From: Gallionella sp.
GTDB taxonomy: Bacteria; Pseudomonadota; Gammaproteobacteria; Burkholderiales; Gallionellaceae
Length of the DNA: 18,732 bases
Direction of reading: 5' to 3'
Assembly: GCA_025362155.1 (NCBI GenBank)
Contig: JANYHX010000237.1
Location: 1-18,732 of the forward strand
Within the stretch, counting starts at the first letter, position 1, and every line of letters begins with the position of its first letter. The notes beneath the pieces were generated by a model that was not told the origin of the DNA, ran no database searches, and saw only the letters and a list, made by a program, of their open reading frames with translations. Shown piece after piece: positions 1 to 7,661 of this stretch. The translations under genes and the position numbers were made by a program.

Positions 1-494
1 AGCGCAATACGGAAACGCGTGTAGTGAATCTGACTGTCGGCGATAACGCGTTCCCATTTTCTGGTAGTTAGCGACCAGCCGCAAACTTGTACCAGTTTGC
101 GGAAATCGAACTTACGCTGCCACAAGCCATCCAGCAAGGCGGCAGACCGTGGTTCGGCGGAGTGCAATTCGATGATGAAATCGCTACGCGCATTTATCAA
201 TGCGCAGGAATCATCCAGTAAATTGAGAGGGGATAATTTTGCCGGCGTTATTGCACTTTCAACATCACTTAGGATTTGTTCGTCTATCGCGTTATCGGCC
301 CCCCCGGCCACCGTTGATTGTTGAATATAATCTATCGAGGCGCCATTTTTCTTAAACAACGCATCCGCGCGACTCCCCTTAAATGCCTTATCGAATTTAC
401 TTCGATAACGTTTTTGCTGCCACCAGCCAAAAACATAAACCGCGCCGATTGCACCCAAACCAATGGCCAGCAACGCTGCTTGTAATTCGCTCAT
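1..494 (-). CDS. zipA: ZipA-like cell division protein, N-terminal part (cut by window edge)
   Basis: An open frame on the minus strand runs from an ATG at 494 off the left edge, giving about 164 residues with no stop. It begins MSELQAALLAIGLGAIGAVY, a single N-terminal membrane segment, followed by a basic stretch (WWQQKRYRSKF), a short variable linker, and then a folded region (about residues 103-164) containing DFIIEL, GLWQR and KWERV. This layout of one N-terminal anchor, a short linker and a C-terminal globular FtsZ-binding domain matches the compact ZipA-like proteins of betaproteobacteria, which tether FtsZ to the inner membrane at mid-cell. It lies 46 nt downstream of the response regulator on the same strand. 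The call rests on architecture and remembered family likeness, not on a definitive motif; the C-terminus is not visible. Confidence 0.6.
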   Translation of the reverse strand, partial: MSELQAALLAIGLGAIGAVYVFGWWQQKRYRSKFDKAFKGSRADALFKKNGASIDYIQQSTVAGGADNAIDEQILSDVESAITPAKLSPLNLLDDSCALINARSDFIIELHSAEPRSAALLDGLWQRKFDFRKLVQVCGWSLTTRKWERVIADSQIHYTRFRIA

Positions 495-540
495 AGGAAG
501 TTTATGCCCATCTCAATTACTTGCTTAACCGAAACAAGGA

Positions 541-1956
541 TTATTCTCGCCGAATTTCTTGACGCGCATGAGTACTTTCAGGTGGCACTTTTTCTTCTTC
601 CAGTTCCTCCAGCTTCCGGTACAGGCTGGACAAACCGATATTAAGTTTTTGCGCGGCGGCACGGCGGTCCCCGCCAGTTTCTTCTATTGTTCTGAAAATA
701 AGGGCGGCTTCATATCTCCTCACCTGCTCGCGCAACGTGCCTGAAGATTGGAAGTTTTCCCCATTGTGAATCGATTGCTCGACCCGCGTAATTTGCGGGG
801 GCAAATCGGAAAGCGTGATGTAATTATCCTCTGCCAGAATTATTGCGCGATCAATGACATTTTCCATCTCCCGCACATTCCCCGGCCACTCGTAATTCGT
901 CAAGAATGCTTCAACGCCCGGATCGAACGAAATTTCGGTTCTTTCACCCATACGCCGTGTGTTGCGTTGCAGCAGGAATTTAGCAAAAGCAAGAAGATCC
1001 TGACGTCGCTCGCGCAACGCAGGAACATGAATGTGAAAAACACTGAGTCGGAAATAAAGATCTTCGCGAAATTTACCCTGTGCGACCATTTCGCCCAAAT
1101 CGCGGTTGGTCGCGGTAATGATCCGCACATCCACGGGACGCGTCTGCTCGCCTCCTACCGCACGCACTTCTTTTTGCTCGATAACGTGCAGCAGTTTCAC
1201 TTGCAATGCAAGAGGCAGCTCACCGATTTCGTCCAAAAAGATAGTTCCACCATCTGCTTCCAGAAACAAACCTTTTCTGGCCTTGTCTGCGCCGGTAAAG
1301 GCGCCTCTGGTATGTCCGAAGAACTCACTCTCCACCAGATTTTCAGGAATAGCACCACAATTCACAGGAATGAATGGGCCTTCGGCGCGCACACTTTGTT
1401 GGTGAATCAGGCGCGCGACTACCCCTTTACCGGTACCGCTCTCCCCGGTGATGAGTACGGTGCTGTTCGTTCGTGCCACCTTTGCTGCCATGTTTTCCAT
1501 CTCACGCATAGCGGGAGAGTTAAAACCAAACACCTCCTGATTGGCCCCTAATACCAGCCTGCGCAGCACCCGGTTTTCCGCACGCAGGCCGCGCAGGTCG
1601 CCCACCTTGGTCAAGCGGTGCAGCAACTCCTCGTTATTGAGGGGCTTGATCATATAATCGGCGGCGCCCGCCTTAATGGCCTCAATCGCCGTGTCCACCG
1701 AGGCGAAGGCGGTCATCATGATGAAAGCAGTATCAACATTCACAGCGCGTGCCTGTCGCAGCAATTCTATGCCGCTCAAACCGGGCAGTTTGATGTCACA
1801 TAGGGCAATATCTACATCCCCTCGGGAAAGCCTTTCCATCGCACTTTCGCCGTCACTTGCCTGATCCACGATATATCCCGCCTTGCGTAAATGGGAGGAC
1901 ACCACTTGACGAATAGCGGGTTCATCATCCACGACGAGCAATTGCAGCGAGGTCAT
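541..1956 (-). CDS. Sigma-54-dependent NtrC-family response regulator
   Basis: This 471-residue three-domain activator has a receiver domain (residues 1-120) with the acidic pair D10/D11, phosphoacceptor D54 in CDIKLPG, a conserved Thr in MMTAFAS and the Lys in IKP. The AAA+ domain (about 140-370) has Walker A GESGTGKG and the sigma-54 contact loop GAFTGA, and a Fis-type helix-turn-helix lies near the C-terminus (GGDRRAAAQKLNIGLSSLYR). It should bind an upstream enhancer and drive ATP-dependent open complex formation by sigma-54 RNA polymerase when phosphorylated. Its start codon overlaps the stop of the upstream kinase (ATGA), so the two are translationally coupled and almost surely a cognate pair. 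The signal and regulon cannot be read from the sequence. The tail after the HTH is unusually acidic (EELEEEK). Confidence 0.93.
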   Translation of the reverse strand: MTSLQLLVVDDEPAIRQVVSSHLRKAGYIVDQASDGESAMERLSRGDVDIALCDIKLPGLSGIELLRQARAVNVDTAFIMMTAFASVDTAIEAIKAGAADYMIKPLNNEELLHRLTKVGDLRGLRAENRVLRRLVLGANQEVFGFNSPAMREMENMAAKVARTNSTVLITGESGTGKGVVARLIHQQSVRAEGPFIPVNCGAIPENLVESEFFGHTRGAFTGADKARKGLFLEADGGTIFLDEIGELPLALQVKLLHVIEQKEVRAVGGEQTRPVDVRIITATNRDLGEMVAQGKFREDLYFRLSVFHIHVPALRERRQDLLAFAKFLLQRNTRRMGERTEISFDPGVEAFLTNYEWPGNVREMENVIDRAIILAEDNYITLSDLPPQITRVEQSIHNGENFQSSGTLREQVRRYEAALIFRTIEETGGDRRAAAQKLNIGLSSLYRKLEELEEEKVPPESTHARQEIRRE

Positions 1957-3494
1957 AACGTATCGCCCCCGTCATCTGTGGGCAGCGGCAGACTTAGCCG
2001 CACGGTTGTTCCCTGATTGGGAGCTGAGTCAATTTCGATCGTGCCACCATGTCCGTTGATGATGGAGTAGCAAAGTGACAGCCCCAGCCCGTTACCTTTA
2101 CTCTTGGTGGTAAAGAAGGCTTCAAAAGCCCGATTGAGTGTTTCCTGATCCATGCCGCCCCCGTTGTCTGTTACCGACAAGGATACATTGTCAGCAGAAA
2201 AACCGGTATGCAAAATGATTTCTCTTTCCCCTACCACTTTAAAACCTAATGCGTCAGCGGCGTTAATCAGCAGATTCATAATCACTTGGGTGAGCTGGTC
2301 AGCCACCCCATAAATTGCGGGTAACTGACTATCCAGATCAAGGCGCAAGCTTACCCGGTTCATCCTCTTGTCATAGCCCATCAGGCCGGCGGTCGTTCGT
2401 ACCAACCCATTAAGATCCAGCAATTGTCTTTCAATGGGCTGGGGGGCGGCAAAGCCGGAGATTTCGCGGGTGATCGCCGAAAGACGTTGGATTTGGGTTT
2501 GAAGCACGCTCAATTTGTTGCTCCCTGCCCCGTTAAATTGTCCCGACTCCTGTTCGTCGACCATTTCCTGCAACACCCCGGACATGGCTGCAATGGGGTT
2601 GCCAATTTCATGAGCTACTCCTGCAGCCAATGCGCCCACCGCTGCCATTTTCTCGCGGTGAAAAAATTTTTGGCGGGCAATCACCAGTTCATTTTCTCTC
2701 TCATCCAACGCACTTGCCATTTGGTTTACCGCGTGCATCAACTCTCCTACCTCATCGTTACGGGTCACCGGCGTAAGCGTGTTGCGCTCTCCTTTGATGA
2801 TACCCAGCGCCCGTGCCTTAAGGGTATGTAAATCATTGGTGAGCCGCGTAAAAAATAGCCCGATGATTGCGCCCAGCAATAGCAATCCGATTAATCCAAA
2901 TAACAGCGAAGCCAGCGCTGCCGAATCCCATAGCATGTGGAAGCTTTCCGCGCTCGCTTTTTGTTCTCGGGTAGCTTCATCAATATGCTGGGTGATCTCT
3001 ATCTTCACCTTGAGTAATTCCGAATTCATCGCGGCTAATCCCTCTGCAGAGGGATGGGCAGCCGCTCGCAAAACTGCATTTTCTACCCCGGCAAGATTCA
3101 CCCCGGCAATGGGATATTGCATTGATAAATCAGTGTTTTTTCTTTTGAGTAACTCGAAATTCTCCAGAAAGCGCTGTATTACTATTCTGTGGTCAGCAGT
3201 TTTTGAATTCATGAAAACCGCCATCACAATATGGAAGGCGGTGGCATCCACTTGCCGTAGACCATCCTCAACCTTATACAGGTCTTGCAGATGCTCAAAC
3301 TCGGCTACCAGTTCAGCCTTTTTATTAAAGGTAAAAGTAGTGAGAAGTACCGCATAGATCACGACGGCGGCAAATGCCAGAAACCCCTTAACCCGCAGAG
3401 GGACTTCGGAGAGGGTCTGGTTGATCGGCGGTTGTGTTGCAATCTCCTTATCAATGCCAGACTGAACGGGGATTTCGGGCATAGCGAGGTTCAT
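1953..3494 (-). CDS. Membrane sensor histidine kinase (NtrB/ZraS-like, HAMP-containing)
   Basis: This 513-residue inner-membrane kinase has a first membrane segment at about 35-55, a periplasmic helical sensor region (about 56-188) without cysteine clusters or a recognisable PAS fold, a second membrane segment at about 190-215, and HAMP-like helices to about 265. The phosphoacceptor is H295 in AHEIGNP. The ATPase domain shows an N box (NLLINAADAL), a G1 box (DNGGGM), an F box (FFTTK) and a G2 box (GNGLGLSL). The HEIGNP box is typical of kinases that partner NtrC-like regulators. A GAGGAAG ribosome site just before the ATG at 3494 supports the start. The gene lies 123 nt downstream of ccmI on the same strand. 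The helical sensor suggests direct periplasmic or membrane sensing; the ligand is unknown. Confidence 0.92.
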   Translation of the reverse strand: MNLAMPEIPVQSGIDKEIATQPPINQTLSEVPLRVKGFLAFAAVVIYAVLLTTFTFNKKAELVAEFEHLQDLYKVEDGLRQVDATAFHIVMAVFMNSKTADHRIVIQRFLENFELLKRKNTDLSMQYPIAGVNLAGVENAVLRAAAHPSAEGLAAMNSELLKVKIEITQHIDEATREQKASAESFHMLWDSAALASLLFGLIGLLLLGAIIGLFFTRLTNDLHTLKARALGIIKGERNTLTPVTRNDEVGELMHAVNQMASALDERENELVIARQKFFHREKMAAVGALAAGVAHEIGNPIAAMSGVLQEMVDEQESGQFNGAGSNKLSVLQTQIQRLSAITREISGFAAPQPIERQLLDLNGLVRTTAGLMGYDKRMNRVSLRLDLDSQLPAIYGVADQLTQVIMNLLINAADALGFKVVGEREIILHTGFSADNVSLSVTDNGGGMDQETLNRAFEAFFTTKSKGNGLGLSLCYSIINGHGGTIEIDSAPNQGTTVRLSLPLPTDDGGDTL

Positions 3495-3565
3495 TGTAAC
3501 TTCCTCAAAAAGAGCGTGTTCTCATGGCTTCAATTGCATGCCCCAATTACTCCCTAAATTTTCTT

Positions 3566-3599
3566 CTAGTACCCAACAGGCGCTGATCGCCTACACTAG
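3566..3599 (-). other. Nested inverted repeat between ccmI and the sensor kinase
   Basis: An inner stem AGGCG/CGCCT (3578-3582 with 3588-3592) sits inside an outer stem CTAGT/ACTAG (3566-3570 with 3595-3599). On the minus strand it lies just after the ccmI stop and about 70 nt before the kinase start. No T-run follows, so it is not a classical intrinsic terminator. It could be an attenuating or stabilising hairpin in a shared transcript, or chance. Confidence 0.3.
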
Positions 3600-3617
3600 C
3601 CAGTTTGCGCGCAAGGG

Positions 3618-4727
3618 CTATGGAACGATTTTATCGATCACCAGTTGCACATTGTTAGTGCCAACCTTAACCGCTGAAACCTCTCCTCTTAAGTCGCCGC
3701 TTTGCGGTGTGGCATTGCCGGACTTGGAGATTTTTGCACCCACTGCCACCTCTTGAAAATTGGACAACTTCATGCTCGGCATCATCGCCATGGTATCGTT
3801 AAGAGTAAATTTTTGCGGCAAATCTTTGACTTGGGCACGAATCACGGCGATGGGCATGGGCGACCCAGACATTGCCTTTGCGAATACAAATACTGTGTCG
3901 GTCGGTGCTACCTTTCCTGCCAATGCAGGACTCAATCTCACCTCGCCGGAAATTTGTGCGCCGCCGCCACTGGACTCCCTCTCGCCTGGACTCGGTAATG
4001 ATAGTGCTTGCCCCGCCGTTTCCCCTATCCCAGCTTGGGCGCGCGCATTGGAAATACTGGCGCTAACTTGCTTGGCTGTCGGTGAATCGGGGGGCAACAA
4101 TTGCAACAGCTTTTCCCAATAACTGACCGCATGAATGTACTCGCCCGCTTGGAACGCAGCCGTGCCCATTAAATTCAGACCCTTTGCATTAGTGCCGTCC
4201 AGCAGGAGCGCCTTTTGAATCAACTCCGTGGGTTTGCCTTGTAAATTTTTTCCATTTACCACGCCCAATATATCGGCATAATCGACCAACAGAACCGGGT
4301 CATTCGGAATTAAATTCACTGCTTTTTCGTAAGCGGGCACCGCTTCGTTATAACGCCCCATCACCGCATAGGATCTTGCCAGCATCGCCCAACCTTTACC
4401 ATCATTGGGATTTTGCTCCAGGCGTGCAGACAAGGCTTTAATCATTTCGACGTGTTCCGGCGACATCGGGACATTTTGTGCTATCCCCGTGCTGGTTGCT
4501 ACGGTATCCGGCTTAGTCGAGGCAAAGTACATAGCAATCGCAAATAAAGCAATGGCTATACCCCCCACAATGACCGGTCCTTGGCTCCCTGTAAGCATCG
4601 CCATCCCACCTTTCGGATCATGGAGGGTTCCTTGTTGTGTCTTGCGCAACCATGGCAACCATAGGAACAACAATGCAATGCCGATAACGGCGATCATAGC
4701 GGCGGCTATTAGCCAAAATGTATTCAC
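3618..4727 (-). CDS. ccmI: CcmI-type cytochrome c biogenesis TPR protein
   Basis: This 369-residue protein has two N-terminal membrane segments (about 5-25 and 50-70) joined by a short cytoplasmic loop, then TPR repeats (about 93-215, including KGWAMLARSYAVMGRYNEA and AYEKAV). After a linker there is a C-terminal beta-rich periplasmic domain (about 255-369). This is the order seen in CcmI/CycH, the part of the System I haem ligation machinery that holds apocytochrome c for CcmF/CcmH. The start is GTG at 4727 behind AAAGGG, and the first residues fit the family membrane anchor. No other ccm gene is in the window, so it is either detached from its cluster or an additional copy. The linker (LPSPGERESSGGG) is low-complexity. 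Another membrane-anchored TPR protein is possible, but the two-anchor plus C-terminal domain layout favours CcmI. Confidence 0.8.
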   Translation of the reverse strand: MNTFWLIAAAMIAVIGIALLFLWLPWLRKTQQGTLHDPKGGMAMLTGSQGPVIVGGIAIALFAIAMYFASTKPDTVATSTGIAQNVPMSPEHVEMIKALSARLEQNPNDGKGWAMLARSYAVMGRYNEAVPAYEKAVNLIPNDPVLLVDYADILGVVNGKNLQGKPTELIQKALLLDGTNAKGLNLMGTAAFQAGEYIHAVSYWEKLLQLLPPDSPTAKQVSASISNARAQAGIGETAGQALSLPSPGERESSGGGAQISGEVRLSPALAGKVAPTDTVFVFAKAMSGSPMPIAVIRAQVKDLPQKFTLNDTMAMMPSMKLSNFQEVAVGAKISKSGNATPQSGDLRGEVSAVKVGTNNVQLVIDKIVP

Positions 4728-4869
4728 TTTTTTTACCCTTTATAGTAATAATATTTCCGTTGGCTAGCTGTGCGGGTAACGTTTTCTCAATAATGGGCTA
4801 CCACACACAAGAACCCTCGTCCCTATAGCTTATAAGCCCCAGATATACCGTTTAGAGCGTAACACGAAA

Positions 4870-6387
4870 TCACGTTTTTCTCCATCGCACGCCCACCACC
4901 ATCAGCGCGATTAACAGCCATGCCGCCGCATTCCCCCAGCGCGAATAAGGCGTCAAGCCCTCATAACCTTGTGCCATTCCGAGCAGCACACCCTCTTTGT
5001 GTTGGGGCAATTTTCGTAAAACCTTGCCATCTGCACCAATGATGGAAGTGACCCCGGTATTGGTGGCGCGCAACATCATGCGGCCGCTTTCCAAGGCACG
5101 CATTTGAGAAATCTGATTGTGTTGCGCAGCGGCAAGGGAATGGCCATACCAGGCGTCATTGGTTACATTCACCAGCAGTGTGGCTTCCGGCAACGCCCGT
5201 GTGATTTCTTCCCCAAAGGCATCTTCGTAGCAAATATTTACCGCCACACGTTGCCCGACAACCCCCAGTAGTACTTGCTGTGTATCGCCGCGCGCTAAAT
5301 CACCCATTGGAATATTGAGCACTTCATTGATGAATCTGCCCAGCAAGGGCCGTAACGGAATGAATTCTCCAAACACTACTAGATGTCGCTTGCGGTAATG
5401 TTGTTCAGCCGCGCTTCCCAAGGTAAATACGCTATTGTAGTAATTACCCTGATCGCGTTCAAAAGAACCAACTAGTATATCGCCACCATTTTGGCGCGCA
5501 TGATTATTCAATTGTTCAATGAGGAGAAGTGGTACCTCATTTCGTAACATGGGCAACGCAGTTTCCGGAAGAACGGTAAGGCTCGCCTTGGTTGACGAAA
5601 CCAAACGAAGATAGGTGTCCAGCGTGCTCCCCACCGCATCTTCGTTAAATTTAAGATTCTGCGCGATATTACCCTGTATCAGCGCCACGCTGAAAGCCTC
5701 TCCATAAGGCTGTGTCCATCCAACTGTGCGCAGTAGCGCACCCATAATCCAGAAAAATAACAAAACTGATACAGCCAGCACCAGTTTTATATTTTCCTTT
5801 TTCACCGGAAGGGAGATGCGGATATATCTGCCCCACATTTTTCCGCTTATCCAGGCCAGCAACCCTGAACTGATTGCCATTACCAGCGAAACACCATATA
5901 CACCCAGCAGCGGTGCATAGCCGGCCAGCGGGCTTTCGGTGTGCGCATACCCCAGCGTCAGCCAGGGAAAGCCTGTGAAGATAGTACCGCGCAGCCATTC
6001 CACTGACACCCATGCTGCAGGCATCACTCCTATTATGCGCAGATCATTTGCTATCGAAAAACGTGCTTGCGTATAACCAGCCAATGCAATGAACAGTGCA
6101 AGGAATGCGGCAAAAAGCAGCATGGCGGAAAGTGCCAGCAGCATGGGCATCTCCCCGTAATCATGCAACGCAACATAAATCCAGTTGACGCCCGCACTAA
6201 ACAATCCCAAGCCAAATGCAAATCCCAGCCACGCTGCTTTACCGGGCCTGTCGGCACTTTGCCAAAGCGTAAATAAAACGGCGAGTGCCAATACCGGAAG
6301 CGGGAAAATCCCGAAAGGTGCGAAGCCAAATACGCAACTCACTCCGGCAAGGAATGCCCAGCCATAACCATCCTTTAATAAGCTCAT
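4870..6387 (-). CDS. lnt: Apolipoprotein N-acyltransferase
   Basis: Lnt adds the third acyl chain to the N-terminal cysteine of lipoproteins at the periplasmic face of the inner membrane. The sequence has about six N-terminal membrane segments (residues 8-215), a nitrilase-like domain (about 230-475) and a final membrane helix (AAWLLIALMVVG). Counting from the ATG at 6387, the catalytic Glu-Lys-Cys triad is E275 (LPETALP), K333 (RKRHLVVFGE) and C386 (NICYEDAFG). An upstream in-frame ATG at 6429 would add 14 residues without a ribosome site. I prefer 6387 because MSLLKDGYGW aligns with the family start just before the first helix and has a weak GTGGAA upstream. In most relatives lnt directly follows corC; here corC is 5.4 kb away. 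The upstream gene is divergent. Confidence 0.95.
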   Translation of the reverse strand: MSLLKDGYGWAFLAGVSCVFGFAPFGIFPLPVLALAVLFTLWQSADRPGKAAWLGFAFGLGLFSAGVNWIYVALHDYGEMPMLLALSAMLLFAAFLALFIALAGYTQARFSIANDLRIIGVMPAAWVSVEWLRGTIFTGFPWLTLGYAHTESPLAGYAPLLGVYGVSLVMAISSGLLAWISGKMWGRYIRISLPVKKENIKLVLAVSVLLFFWIMGALLRTVGWTQPYGEAFSVALIQGNIAQNLKFNEDAVGSTLDTYLRLVSSTKASLTVLPETALPMLRNEVPLLLIEQLNNHARQNGGDILVGSFERDQGNYYNSVFTLGSAAEQHYRKRHLVVFGEFIPLRPLLGRFINEVLNIPMGDLARGDTQQVLLGVVGQRVAVNICYEDAFGEEITRALPEATLLVNVTNDAWYGHSLAAAQHNQISQMRALESGRMMLRATNTGVTSIIGADGKVLRKLPQHKEGVLLGMAQGYEGLTPYSRWGNAAAWLLIALMVVGVRWRKT

Positions 6388-6485
6388 ACAGAATTCCACT
6401 ACATAATTTATTGCAAACTCGCGCAGCATAACCGATTAATTGAATAAGCCGCCAACCCCCTGAAAATCCTCTGCGCAGGCGGGGG

Positions 6486-6501
6486 TGCGACAATATGCCG
6501 C
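6486..6501 (+). promoter_or_regulatory. Candidate RegA/PrrA binding site
   Basis: The sequence TGCGACAATATGCCGC fits the RegA/PrrA pattern as I remember it (YGCGRC, a short spacer, then GNCGC), with a 5-base spacer. It lies 60 nt before the beta-barrel gene that precedes regB-regA, in the divergent region with lnt. Its centre would be about 43 bases before a start site set by the TACAAT at 6525-6530, a usual place for an activator that contacts polymerase directly. Function is inferred. Confidence 0.5.
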
Positions 6502-6524
6502 ATAGGCAACCCATATGAATTTTG

Positions 6525-6530
6525 TACAAT
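6525..6530 (+). promoter_or_regulatory. Candidate -10 element of the beta-barrel gene
   Basis: TACAAT is a near-consensus -10 hexamer 31 nt before the ATG at 6562. No good -35 hexamer lies 16-18 nt upstream (ATAGGC at 17 nt). This fits a promoter that depends on an activator bound at 6486-6501. Confidence 0.4.
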
Positions 6531-6561
6531 CGCTATCAGGAAAATTAATCAGTGACCTCTC

Positions 6562-7557
6562 ATGAAAACTAGACTACTGTTCTACGTTGCGCTGCTCTGC
6601 TCTGCCAATGCCCATGCTTCTTGCGGCTCGTCGTTCTGCTCCGTGAATACCCATTGGGATACGCAGGGCTTGGTGAATGATGATGTCTTGCGTGTCGATA
6701 TGCGATATTCATATGCGAACGCCGACACGCTGCGCAGCGGTTCCGGAAAAATTGCTGCCGCCACACCGAACGGCAGCGGACAAGGCGAAATCGAAAACAT
6801 ACGCACCATCAATCAAATGCTGGACATGGACATCAATTATTCCATTGACCAAAAATGGAATGTGGCTTTTGATCTTCCCGTGGTAATGCGCGACCATACG
6901 CATACTTTTGACGCGGCCGGTAGTTTTTTCGAGCAACGGGCCAAGTTCGCCGGACTGGGCGACGTGCGCGTGCTTGGCAAATATAAATTTGATTCTGCCG
7001 AACACCATGCCGGCAGCGGAATGAGCTTCGGCATCAAGTTGCCTACTGGCGCGATCAACAAAACCATGACGCCGCCCGATCCGGCCAATCCGGCTACGCC
7101 TTACGCGCTGGAGCGTTCCAGCCAGCCGGGCACAGGCAGCACCGATCTTCTGCTGGGTGGGTATTATCATCGTGACACTGAAAATTCACCGTGGGGCTGG
7201 TTTGTCAACGGGCAGTTGCAGTCCGCCATGAGCACGCGCGACGATTATCGGCCCGGCAATACGCTGAATCTAGATATGGGTACTCACTATGCATTTGCGC
7301 CCACACTCACTGGCTTGCTACAGCTGAATGCACAATTTAAAAACCGCGACACCGGGCTGAATGCTAACCCGGCTTCCGGTGGGCATAGCCTGAACTTCAG
7401 CCCAGGCCTGAGCTATGTGGTCGCCCCAAAAACCAATCTGTACGGCTTCGTACAAGTCGCGCTGCTGCAATATGCCAATTCCGATCCGGCCGATCCGTCC
7501 GGCGGTCAATTGACCGCCCCTTGGTCGTTCGCCTTGGGAATCAGCCGCAGCTACTAA
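6562..7557 (+). CDS. Exported outer-membrane beta-barrel protein (transporter-like, phenol MetA-degradation type)
   Basis: This 331-residue protein has a Sec signal peptide (residues 1-19, ending NAHA). The mature protein starts SCGSSFCSVNTHWD, giving a C-x4-C pair at the extreme N-terminus. The rest alternates polar and aromatic residues in short strands with glycine-rich turns (MDINYSIDQKWNVAFDLPV, LGDVRVLGKYKF, GMSFGIKLPTGA, GWFVNGQLQSAM, NLYGFVQVALLQY) and ends in a C-terminal aromatic (SRSY), as expected of an outer-membrane barrel. The GLGDVRVLGKYKF and FGIKLPTG blocks resemble the family annotated as transporter/phenol meta-degradation-like. The substrate is unknown. It lies upstream of regB-regA on the same strand, with a possible RegA site before it, so redox control is likely. 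The ribosome site is weak. Confidence 0.75.
   Translation: MKTRLLFYVALLCSANAHASCGSSFCSVNTHWDTQGLVNDDVLRVDMRYSYANADTLRSGSGKIAAATPNGSGQGEIENIRTINQMLDMDINYSIDQKWNVAFDLPVVMRDHTHTFDAAGSFFEQRAKFAGLGDVRVLGKYKFDSAEHHAGSGMSFGIKLPTGAINKTMTPPDPANPATPYALERSSQPGTGSTDLLLGGYYHRDTENSPWGWFVNGQLQSAMSTRDDYRPGNTLNLDMGTHYAFAPTLTGLLQLNAQFKNRDTGLNANPASGGHSLNFSPGLSYVVAPKTNLYGFVQVALLQYANSDPADPSGGQLTAPWSFALGISRSY
7501..7518. repeat. 18-bp perfect palindrome
   Basis: GGCGGTCAATTGACCGCC is its own reverse complement over all 18 bases. It lies inside the 3' end of the beta-barrel gene, about 40 nt before its stop and about 145 nt before the preferred regB start. It may be chance in a coding sequence, an operator, or an RNA hairpin between the two genes. 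Confidence 0.6.
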
Positions 7558-7661
7558 ATGCAGACCGCCCTCGTCTCTGGAGCGCACGCGTGTTGCATCC
7601 CCGGGGAGAAGAAAACGCGACATTAATGCAGTATCCCCTTCTCTGCGATTACAATCTCGCC

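Noticed and set aside
97..324. Short plus-strand frame at the left end
   Set aside because: It lies antisense to the zipA-like gene, with no ribosome site or recognisable product.
748..1551. 267-codon open frame opposite the response regulator
   Set aside because: It is fully antisense to a clear sigma-54 activator with intact motifs, and its product shows no domain.
4828..4837. 10-bp palindrome GCTTATAAGC between ccmI and lnt
   Set aside because: It is short and AT-rich with no promoter context or repeat partner, so it is expected by chance.
6709..7170. Minus-strand frame inside the beta-barrel gene
   Set aside because: It is a shadow of the exported protein, with no start signal or domain.
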